Shown one piece after another: positions 24,981 to 33,619 of a stretch of 64,000 nucleotides of DNA (position 1 is its first letter; the number at the start of each line of letters is the position of its first letter). The notes under the pieces are model-generated. The model was not told the origin of the DNA, searched no databases, and saw only the letters and a program-made list of their open reading frames with translations. This DNA comes from an uncultured Lachnospiraceae bacterium. GTDB lineage: Bacteria > Bacillota > Clostridia > Lachnospirales > Lachnospiraceae. The DNA is taken from contig CAQGLR010000004.1 of the NCBI GenBank assembly GCA_948794795.1, positions 62,001 to 126,000 of the forward strand. The letters are read 5' to 3'. Position numbers and translations under genes: made by a program.

Positions 24981-27701
24981 TTAACTATTCATCATTGCAA
25001 ATACCTTTTGTGCGTATTTCTTCGTTCCTGCTATTCTTACAGCACATCTTGGTTTTATATGTTTAAAAGCTCCTTTTCCAATACTTTTAACTTTTTTACT
25101 TTTTATCTTAATATTACCAAGTTTTTTGTTTTTATAAAATGCTTTCTTCCCAATACTTTTTATATTTTTACCAATAACAGCCTTTTTTAATAATTTACAC
25201 TTTATAAAAGCACCTTTAGCTATTGATACTACCTTATACTTATAACCATTAATCTTTATAAATGCAGGAATTTTAATAACTTTTGTTTTCTTGCTTGCTT
25301 TTATAACTTTAACAGTTTTTAATTTATTACTACTCTTAATTACTTTATATACAATGCCCTTTCTTGAATAAACTTTACCTGTTTTAGGATAAGCTTTTGA
25401 TGCTGATATATTACCTTTAGTTTTATTGTTATTATTTTCTTGTTTATTATTGCCAAGCTTGCCATCTTCATCTATATTATTATCTTCTCTGTCTGTTATA
25501 CCAGCACCATTTACAGAACCATCTTCTTTGTCAAGGCTATCTTCATTATTATTTGTTCCAGAACTATTACCAGCGGCTGTACTGCTTCCACCAACATTTA
25601 TGCCTGCACTGCTGCTTCCTCCCCCAGAACTTGCACCTCCGCTGCTTCCGCTTCCTGCACTTCCAGAATTTCCGCCTCCTGTGCTTCCACTTCCTGCACT
25701 CCCTGAATTTCCGCCTCCTGTGCTTCCGCTTCCTGCACTCCCAGGATTCCCGCCCCCTGTGCTTCCGCTTCCTGCATTCCCTGAATTTCCGCCTCCTGGA
25801 TTTCCACTTCCAGGACTTCCGTTCCCACTGTTTCCATCTCCAGGATTTCCAACAGTTCCACTATTATTATCTCCTTCTGTATTATTTCCTGGTTCTTCTG
25901 TCTTCTTTTTCAGGTAACATTTTAACACAAGGCTTCCATCAAGTTTAACTGTCCCTTTATAAACACCTTTATCTTTATTGAGCACATACATGTTATAACA
26001 TTCATCTATATATATACTATCACTGCAGTCGATTATATAACCATTATAAGAATCATATTCTGACTTTTTATCAAGTATATATTTACCATTGTCATCCTCT
26101 ATATAATATTCAATACTATATTTTGCTTTTAAAGGCTTCCATATGGCATACAATACACAGTCATTACTGTCTGATAAATCAAACCATGTATTGCCTGTTG
26201 TATCTTCTTTTATTCTTGACCAGCCACTAAAATAATATCCTTCTCTTTCAGGGACTGCATTAATTTCTGTACTGCCACCTTCCCATATTGCATAAAGCTG
26301 CTTCCCACCATCAGATTCACACAAGTTTGTTACACTTTCATTATCTGCATATATTACACTTCCACTTGCTGTATCAGACCATCCTTTAAATTCATATAAT
26401 AGATTTATATTTTTCGCTGTGCAGACTGCATCATCTGAATTTAAATCAAGTGTAACTGTACTATTCCTTTTAAAACCACAGCCAGGCAATGTATATGTAC
26501 TGCCATAAATACATCCATATAAAGGAACTGTTTCACCAGATGTTGCCATATTTCCATTAAATATTATATCATAAGCAGCAGGCCTGAAATACCTGTACAC
26601 TTCACAGTCACCTTCAACAACCAGGGATGTACAGCCAGTATAATAAAATCCCTTATAATATGCACCAGCAGCACTTTCACTTCCTATATCTGCCCCACTG
26701 GCACTGTCATTATAAAAAGCAGTCCATAATTTACTTCCAAGAACTTGCCCGTCTGGACTGTCACCTAATATATCAATGCAATTAACATTATATGAATTAA
26801 TCTGCTCCTCCCATTGCGGATATATAACTGCACCTGGTTCTATTGCATCACCCTGGCGCACCCTGTCACCTCCAGACGGGCTTGTATACCATCCTTTAAG
26901 AGTATAGGTATAGCCCTCCTTGTCATTATGTAATACTTCTGGAAGATTCTTAATTATGTATTCCCCTTCTATACCATAATAAGCATAACCTTCCTTTAAT
27001 ACCGTAGCATCTTCTGTAATTGTGTATATATCTCCATTTTCACTTATAAGGGCAGCATCGTATATATCATATAAATATGAAACTCCATTATAACCATAAT
27101 TAGTTGATGGCAAACTGCAGACTGCTGTATTGCCTCCTTCTGCAAGTTTTAATAGTGACTCTGAATCATCAATCATGCTATAAATTCCATCTGTATATAT
27201 ATATTCTGCTTTTTTATATGTACACTTCCCATATGCATATTTCTTTAATACAATGCTTCCGTTCACTGGAAGGCTGCTCTTAACCCTGCCAAGATTAATA
27301 CCAAACCTCGCTCCAGATTTCCCCTGTATAACTACAGGAAGCCCTGTTATTGAAGATTCCACTTCTTCTATATTTCCATCTATATTGCTTCCTGTATATT
27401 TCCACTCATTATCACTGGTCTTCTTCCATGTATCCAATGCATAGTTAAGTGTCTTTCCGTTCTTTGATATCCTGACACCTGTTGTACTCTCACCACCTAT
27501 ACTGTCCACATATGATACCCCTATAGCTCTGTCATCCGCTGCATAGGCTGCATCTGCTTCTACAGCATGGAATATTATTGCTGGCACTATAACTGTCATT
27601 ATAATAATGATAAATTTTAAAATAACCATATCTGGCAAAACTTGCTGTTTTAAAACTGATTTTTCCAGTAAATCAGGTCTTTCTGTTTTTCTTTCTCCCA
27701 T
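24981..27701 (-). CDS. Large secreted modular surface protein with Gly-rich repeat linker and leucine-rich-repeat tail
   Basis: 906 aa from the ATG at 27701, picked because AAAGGA precedes it. A hydrophobic segment (about 27-48) acts as signal sequence or anchor. The N-terminal region (about 55-260) is unrecognised. It is followed by several InlB/Listeria-Bacteroides-type repeats with the GW core (LKGWYTSPSGG, FKGWSDTASG, YFSGWSRI), then a Gly/Ser/Asn/Pro linker (about 630-730) coded by 39-bp tandem repeats, an Asp/Asn-rich stretch, and a Lys-rich leucine-rich-repeat module (about 790-906) like the one ending the GH5 cellulase. No LPxTG. Probably a cell-surface adhesin or binding protein; no enzyme domain seen. 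Confidence 0.8.
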   Translation of the reverse strand: MGERKTERPDLLEKSVLKQQVLPDMVILKFIIIIMTVIVPAIIFHAVEADAAYAADDRAIGVSYVDSIGGESTTGVRISKNGKTLNYALDTWKKTSDNEWKYTGSNIDGNIEEVESSITGLPVVIQGKSGARFGINLGRVKSSLPVNGSIVLKKYAYGKCTYKKAEYIYTDGIYSMIDDSESLLKLAEGGNTAVCSLPSTNYGYNGVSYLYDIYDAALISENGDIYTITEDATVLKEGYAYYGIEGEYIIKNLPEVLHNDKEGYTYTLKGWYTSPSGGDRVRQGDAIEPGAVIYPQWEEQINSYNVNCIDILGDSPDGQVLGSKLWTAFYNDSASGADIGSESAAGAYYKGFYYTGCTSLVVEGDCEVYRYFRPAAYDIIFNGNMATSGETVPLYGCIYGSTYTLPGCGFKRNSTVTLDLNSDDAVCTAKNINLLYEFKGWSDTASGSVIYADNESVTNLCESDGGKQLYAIWEGGSTEINAVPEREGYYFSGWSRIKEDTTGNTWFDLSDSNDCVLYAIWKPLKAKYSIEYYIEDDNGKYILDKKSEYDSYNGYIIDCSDSIYIDECYNMYVLNKDKGVYKGTVKLDGSLVLKCYLKKKTEEPGNNTEGDNNSGTVGNPGDGNSGNGSPGSGNPGGGNSGNAGSGSTGGGNPGSAGSGSTGGGNSGSAGSGSTGGGNSGSAGSGSSGGASSGGGSSSAGINVGGSSTAAGNSSGTNNNEDSLDKEDGSVNGAGITDREDNNIDEDGKLGNNKQENNNNKTKGNISASKAYPKTGKVYSRKGIVYKVIKSSNKLKTVKVIKASKKTKVIKIPAFIKINGYKYKVVSIAKGAFIKCKLLKKAVIGKNIKSIGKKAFYKNKKLGNIKIKSKKVKSIGKGAFKHIKPRCAVRIAGTKKYAQKVFAMMNS
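25636..25791 (-). repeat. Four 39-bp tandem repeats coding a Gly/Ser-rich linker
   Basis: Units at 25636-25674, 25675-25713, 25714-25752 and 25753-25791 differ at only a few positions each and are followed by partial, diverged units to about 25860. Each unit codes 13 residues (GNSGSAGSGSTGG type). Multiples of three keep the frame, so copy number can change without breaking the protein. Confidence 0.85.
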
Positions 27702-27822
27702 AAACACATTCCTTTCTTGGCTGGTATGCTTATCCCTGTTAGAAACTATCATATACTTTTTGTAACTAATGTTAGTATATATTACAATAGCATCATTATT
27801 ATATCAATATCAATTATATACA

Positions 27823-27862
27823 AAAAAAGCAGAAAAATTTATGCAACTTTTCTGCTTTTTAT
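27823..27862 (-). terminator. Terminator downstream of the LysR remnant
   Basis: On the minus strand AAAAGCAGAAAA pairs with TTTTCTGCTTTT over 12 bases with an 11-base loop, followed by Ts. It lies 20 bases after the stop of the LysR remnant, so the original transcription unit ended here. Confidence 0.85.
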
Positions 27863-27880
27863 TTTACTAGTAATTATTAT

Positions 27881-28341
27881 TTAATGGCTGGATATAATTA
27901 TATAAAAATCCAATTTCACGTGGTGAAACAGTTTTTTTAATTTTAATTCTATAAGAGAAGATGACTCTGATCCATGTTCAACAAATTGTCTGGCAACACA
28001 TGATATTCCAATACCCATTTTGGCAAATCCAACAAGTAAATCCATATCATTCACTTCCAGAATATATAATGGAATTATATTATTTTTTGCAAAATAGTTA
28101 TCTATATGGGTACGGGAACCATTATCCTTATTTAGCAGCATAATATTTCCATATTGAAATATTTCACTATTAGTACAGTTTAATTTCTTTCTGTATTCTT
28201 TAGTACAAACAAATATATATTCAATTATCCCTAATGAATGATACTAGGATTTTCCTATATTACCGGGCTTTGCTACAAGTGCTAAATCTATATTTCACCT
28301 TTCAAGCATAGAACAGGCATTTGGTGAAGAAGTATAGTATT
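27881..28341 (-). pseudogene. Decayed LysR-type regulator (substrate-binding domain only)
   Basis: One continuous minus-strand frame reads as the C-terminal effector domain of a LysR regulator: NIDLALVAKPGNIG, then IEYIFVCTKEYRKK, then GNIMLLNKDNGSRTH, then FAKMGIGISCVARQFVEHG. It is interrupted by two in-frame stops (near 28299 and 28244 on the minus strand) and has no N-terminal DNA-binding domain. The upstream end is lost exactly where an inverted-repeat element and the compositionally different cassette begin (about 28350). The intact stretch 27881-28141 could be translated as an 86-residue fragment but has no function I can support. Confidence 0.8.
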
Positions 28342-28348
28342 TCTAATA

Positions 28349-28476
28349 ATATAACACCACTTTACAACTCTTTGGCAAACTGACCATGTTGGGATAACCC
28401 ACCTGGCCATGTCAGCGGCGGGTATAACTTGCCAATGATGGTATTTCTATGTAAAAAGTTGTAAAGTGGTGATTAT
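28349..28476. repeat. Inverted-repeat element at the left edge of the imported cassette
   Basis: Outer arms match: CACCACTTTACAACT at about 28353-28367 and AGTTGTAAAGTGGTG at about 28457-28471, perfect over 15 bases. Inside are further short arms (TTGGCAA with TTGCCAA, CTGAC with GTCAG). It separates the LysR remnant from the kinase gene, whose stop codon (28473-28475) touches the right arm. Could be a mobile-element end, a MITE or the kinase terminator. Confidence 0.6.
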
Positions 28477-29762
28477 CCAATTAAAATCACAACCTTAAAC
28501 CATTTACTGTCATAAGAGATATTCAATGTTCCATCGTATTTATCCACAATTTCTTTTACAGAAGAGATGCCGGTTCCATGGGCGTTTTGATCTTCTTTGC
28601 CGGAGAGAAAGCGTCCCTTTTTTTGTGTGACCTCGTTGACCTTGCTGTTGGTGAGTTCAAAGCTGAAGTATCCGTTTTCTGTGTAGCGGCATTTAAGTTC
28701 CAGCTTTCTTTTGGCAGGAACGTTTATTTTCTGGCAGGCTTCAATGGCATTGTCCAGGGTATTTGCAAAAATAGTACAAAGACTTACATCATCAATAAAT
28801 ATCATTTTATCAATGTCAATATTGAGAAATGTGTCAATAGAAGCGTTTATCATCATTTGATATTTTGAGTTTATTACCGCATTTACGATGCTGTTCTGGC
28901 AAAATTTCTTGTTAGCAGTCTGCACATAGCTGGAGATATTACTAAAATATTCTTTTGCTTCCATAAGATTTCCCTCATCCATAAGATTTCCTATAACGGA
29001 AAGATGATTATTCATATCGTGGCGGAATTTACGGATCTGGTTCTGGTTGTGTTCCAGTTCTTCATAATAGCTTTTCTGTAACTGAAGATTTTTCCGTTCC
29101 AGGTCTGCGTGAAGTCCATCTGCCAGATATGCGGCAAGGCGTATGCTTCCGATATTGGTAATCAGACATGCAACAATACACGGCCAGATAAAATAGCTTT
29201 TCTGTTCCGGCGAAAGATAAATACAGCTGAATAATGCAAAAAAGGAAGCAAGGCTGATTACATCTACGATGGTCCATGCTTTGTCCGTAAATATGTTCCG
29301 GATTTTTTTCAGGGAAGGGCTGAAAAAGTGGTAGAAAACAATCCAGAAGATAGGAAGAATCACAAAAGCAATGGAGTAAAAAACAGAATTGGCAAGCAGG
29401 TCTTTCTCAGTAAAAAACTGTATGAAGATATGTCCGCCGATGTCTGTATAAAGTAAATTGACAGCGGCGGCAACCGGCAGAAAAATAAGGATCATGGAAA
29501 GTTTTACCAACCAGTTCCCTTTGTAAAGCATAAAGTTCACCAAAGCAAACAAAAGCAATGCAAAAGAAATATTGGTCATATCATTAGGAAAGATTACCAC
29601 GGTGGATATAGTGGAATAAAGCACAAGCGCCAGAAGAAAAGTGAACTTGCCGTCCCTTCTTTTTATGGTGCAATCCATACATTTCATAAAGAAATATCCA
29701 GTAACAAATTGCAAGATATTTACTAATCTGTGAATGATAAAAATAATAACAGATGCACTCAT
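28473..29762 (-). CDS. AgrC/ComD-type sensor histidine kinase (GHKL family)
   Basis: 429 aa from the ATG at 29762 with AAGGAG in front. The first 200 residues are very hydrophobic with about six membrane segments, followed by a coiled segment, the phospho-acceptor region FRHDMNNHLSVIGNLM and a GHKL ATPase domain (NTLDNAIEAC as N-box, GTGISSVKEIV near the end). This is the class that senses peptides in Agr-like systems. It lies 17 bases after the LytTR regulator gene. Base composition is clearly more G+C-rich than flanking genes, suggesting recent transfer. No autoinducer peptide gene was found nearby, so it may instead respond to an antimicrobial peptide through the divergent transporter. Confidence 0.9.
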   Translation of the reverse strand: MSASVIIFIIHRLVNILQFVTGYFFMKCMDCTIKRRDGKFTFLLALVLYSTISTVVIFPNDMTNISFALLLFALVNFMLYKGNWLVKLSMILIFLPVAAAVNLLYTDIGGHIFIQFFTEKDLLANSVFYSIAFVILPIFWIVFYHFFSPSLKKIRNIFTDKAWTIVDVISLASFFALFSCIYLSPEQKSYFIWPCIVACLITNIGSIRLAAYLADGLHADLERKNLQLQKSYYEELEHNQNQIRKFRHDMNNHLSVIGNLMDEGNLMEAKEYFSNISSYVQTANKKFCQNSIVNAVINSKYQMMINASIDTFLNIDIDKMIFIDDVSLCTIFANTLDNAIEACQKINVPAKRKLELKCRYTENGYFSFELTNSKVNEVTQKKGRFLSGKEDQNAHGTGISSVKEIVDKYDGTLNISYDSKWFKVVILIG

Positions 29763-29779
29763 AAAGATACTCCTTCTCT

Positions 29780-30481
29780 TCAATTTAACATGGTTCTTGC
29801 AAAGGCAGCTGCAAGGGGCTGTTTGTAAGTGCGGCTTACGGGTAATTCTTCTCCGCTGCAGATACATGAAGCACTTTTCAATTTGGAAATGCAGTTCATA
29901 TTTACAAGATAGCGGTTATGAATCCGTTGAAAAAAAACGGGAAGCCCGGCTTCCACTGCATCTAATTTTTCGTAAAAAGAAATCTGCTCTCCGCTTTTTT
30001 GTACGGCGTATACACTTCGTTTATCACTTTTAAAATAAGAGATTTCCCGAAGACTGATGCGGAGTGTTCCAGATTTTTGCTGTATGGTATAGAATTGTTC
30101 TTCTTGTGAAGCAAGTTCCTTTACGGCGCTTTCCAACACTTCTTTTAATTTCCTTTTATCATATGGTTTTAAAATATAATGAAAGGCATGTACTTCATAT
30201 CCTTGGAAAACATAGTCGGGATATGCGGTAATAAAGATGATCAACATCTTTTTTCCGAGCTTTCGGAGGGCTTTAGCTGTATCCATTCCGCCCATTCCCG
30301 GCATTTCAATGTCAAGAAAGAGAATGTCAGGTTCCTTTTTATCAATATGTTCAAGAAGAGAATTTCCTGATTCGTATTCCTCTATTTCATAGGTAAATGC
30401 CATAAGGTCAAGCTGGACTTCGATTAAATGACGCAAATCCTTACGAAGTTGTTTGTCGTCGTCGCAGATTGCTATTTTCAT
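29780..30481 (-). CDS. LytTR-family response regulator (AgrA type)
   Basis: 233 aa. Receiver domain (1-120) with acidic pocket CDDD, phospho-acceptor Asp57 in LFLDIEMPGM and Lys in YILKPYD. C-terminal LytTR DNA-binding domain (about 135-233), with the typical FQRIHNRYLVN and LPVSRTYKQ. The ATG at 30481 follows AAGGAG; a longer frame from 30538 is not supported. First gene of a regulator-kinase pair, divergent from the ABC transporter it probably controls through the shared region 30482-30636. Confidence 0.94.
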   Translation of the reverse strand: MKIAICDDDKQLRKDLRHLIEVQLDLMAFTYEIEEYESGNSLLEHIDKKEPDILFLDIEMPGMGGMDTAKALRKLGKKMLIIFITAYPDYVFQGYEVHAFHYILKPYDKRKLKEVLESAVKELASQEEQFYTIQQKSGTLRISLREISYFKSDKRSVYAVQKSGEQISFYEKLDAVEAGLPVFFQRIHNRYLVNMNCISKLKSASCICSGEELPVSRTYKQPLAAAFARTMLN

Positions 30482-30524
30482 GATGTAACTCCTTGATATC
30501 TGGTATTGCTTTATTGTGATTTTT

Positions 30525-30605
30525 ATTATATCACACAAACTTTACAAAATCTATGTCAAAAATGACATAACGGGAGGAGCGGAATTTAATCTGTTTTCTT
30601 ATAAT
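30525..30605. promoter_or_regulatory. Divergent promoters with shared operator (LytTR system / ABC transporter)
   Basis: ATGTCA and TGACAT at 30553-30568 form a 6-base inverted repeat with a 4-base centre. TATAAT boxes lie on both sides: minus-strand 30530-30525 and plus-strand 30600-30605. Neither has a good -35 at 17 bases, which fits promoters needing an activator. The repeat centre would be about 42 and 51 bases upstream of the two starts, respectively. Probable binding site of the LytTR regulator. Confidence 0.45.
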
Positions 30606-30636
30606 AAAACCAACAACGGACAAGGGAGGATGCAGC

Positions 30637-31389
30637 ATGTTAAAGGTAGAAAAGTTGAACAAAAGTTATACAAATGGTATGAATACATATCACGTATTAA
30701 AGGACGTTTCACTTCATGTAAAAAAAGGAGAATTTGTAGGAGTCATGGGACCATCAGGAAGCGGGAAAACAACGCTTTTAAACTGTATTTCCTGTTTTAT
30801 TCCTCATGATAGCGGAAATATCCGTTTGGGAGATATAGATATCTCCGGTTTGGATGAGCGCAGACTTGCTCATGTAAGGAATGAAAAACTGGGATTTGTA
30901 TTTCAGGATTTTATGCTTCTTGATGGACTTACAGTCCGGGAAAATATATGTCTTCCGCAGATTATTGCAAAGAAACCCATTGCACAGATGGAGGCAAAAT
31001 CAGAGAAATTATGCAGTCTGTTTGGAATTAAGAAGATTATGGATAAGTATCCAGCAGAGATTTCCGGTGGTGAAAAACAAAGAACAGCCGTTGCAAGAGC
31101 ACTTATGAATAATCCCTATATTATTTTAGCAGACGAACCCACAGGAAACCTTGACAGCAAATCCTGCAAGGCAGTAATTGATGCATTTTTGCAGGCAAAG
31201 GAACAAATTGGGGCTACTATTTTTATGGTGACACATGACACTTATGCGGCTTCTTTCTGTGACAGAACCGTTATCTTAAAGGATGGAGAGATCCATCAGG
31301 AAGTGAAACGAACAGGAACACGGCGTGAATTCATGGATGAGCTTCTGGATATTTTGAGAGAATTTGGAGGAGATGAGGACAATGAATAA
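30637..31389 (+). CDS. ABC transporter ATP-binding protein (BceA-like)
   Basis: 250 aa. Walker A GPSGSGKTT at about 39-47, Q-loop VFQDFMLLD, signature ISGGEKQR, Walker B IILADEPTGNLD and switch His in MVTHDTY all present. An extra C-terminal tail (about 225-250) is acidic. GGGAGG ribosome site. Same family as the ATPase at 5266-5967 but not a recent duplicate: signature and base composition differ. Overlaps the permease gene by 8 bases. Confidence 0.93.
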   Translation: MLKVEKLNKSYTNGMNTYHVLKDVSLHVKKGEFVGVMGPSGSGKTTLLNCISCFIPHDSGNIRLGDIDISGLDERRLAHVRNEKLGFVFQDFMLLDGLTVRENICLPQIIAKKPIAQMEAKSEKLCSLFGIKKIMDKYPAEISGGEKQRTAVARALMNNPYIILADEPTGNLDSKSCKAVIDAFLQAKEQIGATIFMVTHDTYAASFCDRTVILKDGEIHQEVKRTGTRREFMDELLDILREFGGDEDNE

Positions 31390-33472
31390 GATTTATAAAA
31401 AGCTTCAGAAAAACACAAAGGGACAGTATTATCTGTTAAGTTTCTGCGTATTCTTACCGGTTCTACTTGTGACATCCTTTTCTCTGATGTATTTCGGACC
31501 TACCGTACAGGAATTCCTTCCGGAAGGAGGAGATACAAGAAAAATGGCATCGTTACTTTTGTGCATAACAGCAGTGGGATGTTTTGTGTTTACGGTGTAT
31601 GCTTCCGGGTTATTCTTCCGGGTTAAGGCGAGAGAATATGGAATCTTAATGGCATTGGGAACAGAAAAAAGACAGTTGAAAAGACTTCTTTTTCAGGAAC
31701 TTTCTGTTGTGACAGCAGTATCTTCTTTGGTAGGACTTCTGCTTTCTGTTCCGGCATCTTTTTTAATCTGGAAGCTGTTTGAGCTGTTTATCATTTCCAA
31801 TGAACAGATGACATACCGCTTTGGGGCTGCCGGATTTCTTCCCGGGATTCTTTTTGCCTGTGTCCTTGCCTGTGTGCTGGGCATTGTAGGAAGAAGATTT
31901 ATCAATCGTTCTGACATTATGGAGATTCTCCGGACACAACAGAAAACAGAAATGGTAAAAGAGATTAAAAGGTGGACGTTTCCCGTAGGCATCGTACTGA
32001 TAGTTTTAGGAATTCTTCTTGGCGCAGGTCTTCCACAGGTGGCGGCAAGAGTGTGGGGGATTGGACTTCCAGGAATTGTAAATCTCTTTTATCTGTTATC
32101 TCTTGTAGGAATTTATTGGATTCTTTTGTCGGCAGTTGCACAGAGCCGCACTAAGAAAAACAGAAGTAAATATTATGGGAATCTTGTTTCCATCAGTCTT
32201 ATGCGTTTTACTGCAAAGGCAACAACAAAGAATATGTGCGTAATGACGCTTCTTATCTTTGTATGTGGTTTCTCTGCTTTTTATGGAATGCAGTATATAC
32301 TTGCAGGAGGTGGGGTACAGACAAAAAACAGTAAGGATTTTTCCCTTCATTATCCTGTCCTTGAAGAGCAAATTGGAAAAGAAGAGATTTATGATACAGC
32401 CTCTTCTTATGGAATCGAAGTGACTGATTTTATGGAATATACTGCAACAAATCTTGTCGTTTCTTACAATGCAAAGGATTTTAATGAGGAAACAAGCAGA
32501 TATATTGAAGTTTACCGGGATAAAGAAATGGCAGCCATTTTTGTTACGGAAAGTGATTTTGAAAAGATGTCCAGGCAGGATATTACGGTAGCGCCGGGGA
32601 CTTATCAGACTGTTACGGCAACCGGTTATAATGGATTTTTTGACTATGAAGACGGATTACAGGAAGTCATGAATCCGGATACCGGGAAAACATATCCTCT
32701 TACCTATGCAGGAACTGTGGAAAGTGACGTTCTGGCGCCTTTCAGTGAACCATTTGCCTATGTTGTGGGTGATGAAGCGTATCAGGAGATGACAGAAGGG
32801 GTACGGGATGTATATAAAGAAAGGATTATTTCCTTTAATGTAGTCAATGTAGAGGATTCATATGATTTTGCCAAGGATCTTCTTGCGCAGTATGTAGAAC
32901 ATACCACAGATCTTTCTAATCACATGGGATACTGGAATATATGGGCGCAGAAAATGGCGGATGAGGCAGGAGAAGCGTATATGTATGGGGATAAAATTAA
33001 TATGACCATAGAAAATAATATGCTTCTGGGAGATTGGAAATATGCCCCTGCATTCAATATCATTACTGCACAGGACAGAATGCAGATGATCAGCGTCTAT
33101 GTTATGTTAAGCCTTTATATTTTTATTATTTCTTTGGCAGCGGTCAGTGTCATGGCATATGTGAGAAGTATTTCCGTGGCGGCATATAATAAGGGACTTT
33201 TTGAAAGCATGACAAAACTTGGCGCAGATGCTCACTATAAGAGAACTGTGCTGAAAAAGCAGATTGCCCGCATTGTACAGTATCCAGGAATCATTGGCTG
33301 TGTTCTTGGATTTACTTTTGCCTTTGTTATGAATTTTATGAATGATGGAATGATCAGTGCGATAGAGAGCAAAGCTCTTGCAATTCTGGCAGTTATGTTA
33401 CTGGGAATGGGAGTGGTCTTATATACAGTTTATAAATACGCAATGTATAAGGCGGAAAAAATTGTAATGTGA
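31382..33472 (+). CDS. FtsX-family permease of a peptide-sensing/resistance ABC transporter
   Basis: 696 aa. The ATG at 31382 is used (GGAGG upstream, overlap with ATPase stop). Membrane segments at about 18-40, 55-80, 100-125, 145-170, 200-220, 230-250 and 280-305, then a large extracytoplasmic domain of about 230 residues and three last segments (about 570-690). One large loop between segments 7 and 8 is the BceB arrangement. BceAB-type transporters sense and detoxify cell-wall-active peptides and signal to a partner kinase. Here the partner is an AgrC/LytTR pair instead of the usual BceS/BceR. Same G+C-richer composition as the kinase and regulator. Confidence 0.88.
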   Translation: MNKIYKKLQKNTKGQYYLLSFCVFLPVLLVTSFSLMYFGPTVQEFLPEGGDTRKMASLLLCITAVGCFVFTVYASGLFFRVKAREYGILMALGTEKRQLKRLLFQELSVVTAVSSLVGLLLSVPASFLIWKLFELFIISNEQMTYRFGAAGFLPGILFACVLACVLGIVGRRFINRSDIMEILRTQQKTEMVKEIKRWTFPVGIVLIVLGILLGAGLPQVAARVWGIGLPGIVNLFYLLSLVGIYWILLSAVAQSRTKKNRSKYYGNLVSISLMRFTAKATTKNMCVMTLLIFVCGFSAFYGMQYILAGGGVQTKNSKDFSLHYPVLEEQIGKEEIYDTASSYGIEVTDFMEYTATNLVVSYNAKDFNEETSRYIEVYRDKEMAAIFVTESDFEKMSRQDITVAPGTYQTVTATGYNGFFDYEDGLQEVMNPDTGKTYPLTYAGTVESDVLAPFSEPFAYVVGDEAYQEMTEGVRDVYKERIISFNVVNVEDSYDFAKDLLAQYVEHTTDLSNHMGYWNIWAQKMADEAGEAYMYGDKINMTIENNMLLGDWKYAPAFNIITAQDRMQMISVYVMLSLYIFIISLAAVSVMAYVRSISVAAYNKGLFESMTKLGADAHYKRTVLKKQIARIVQYPGIIGCVLGFTFAFVMNFMNDGMISAIESKALAILAVMLLGMGVVLYTVYKYAMYKAEKIVM

Positions 33473-33475
33473 AAA

Positions 33476-33619
33476 GGAATATTGTGCCTGTAAAGAAAGT
33501 CTCCCGGTCTGTAAACGACTGAGGAACTTTCACTGTAATTGAAACGGTTCCATTAAAACTTTTGTAGGTGTATTTTAAAATTGAGGATTCCATCCAAGTA
33601 TCATATTCACATGCTTTGT
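33476..33619 (-). pseudogene. Unrecognised coding fragment at the right edge of the cassette
   Basis: A minus-strand frame without its own start reads as a coherent C-terminal-like segment (ESSILKYTYKSFNG, then VSITVKVPQSFTDRETFF) and runs towards the permease end. Composition resembles the imported cassette. It could be the 3' end of a gene lost on one side by the half repeat at 33619. I do not recognise the family, and it may be chance reading. Confidence 0.25.

Noticed and set aside
25636..25791. CRISPR array
   Set aside because: The regular 39-bp units are directly adjacent without spacers and are in frame within a surface protein gene; no cas genes are present.
25426..25948. Long plus-strand frames opposite the Gly-rich linker
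   Set aside because: They are mirror frames of the low-complexity repeat (Pro/Leu-rich or Phe/His/Cys-rich) with no ribosome sites.
28473..33472. Agr quorum-sensing system with autoinducer peptide
   Set aside because: Kinase and regulator are of the Agr class, but no AgrB-like processing protease or small precursor gene was found in the cassette; a transporter-linked sensing system fits better.
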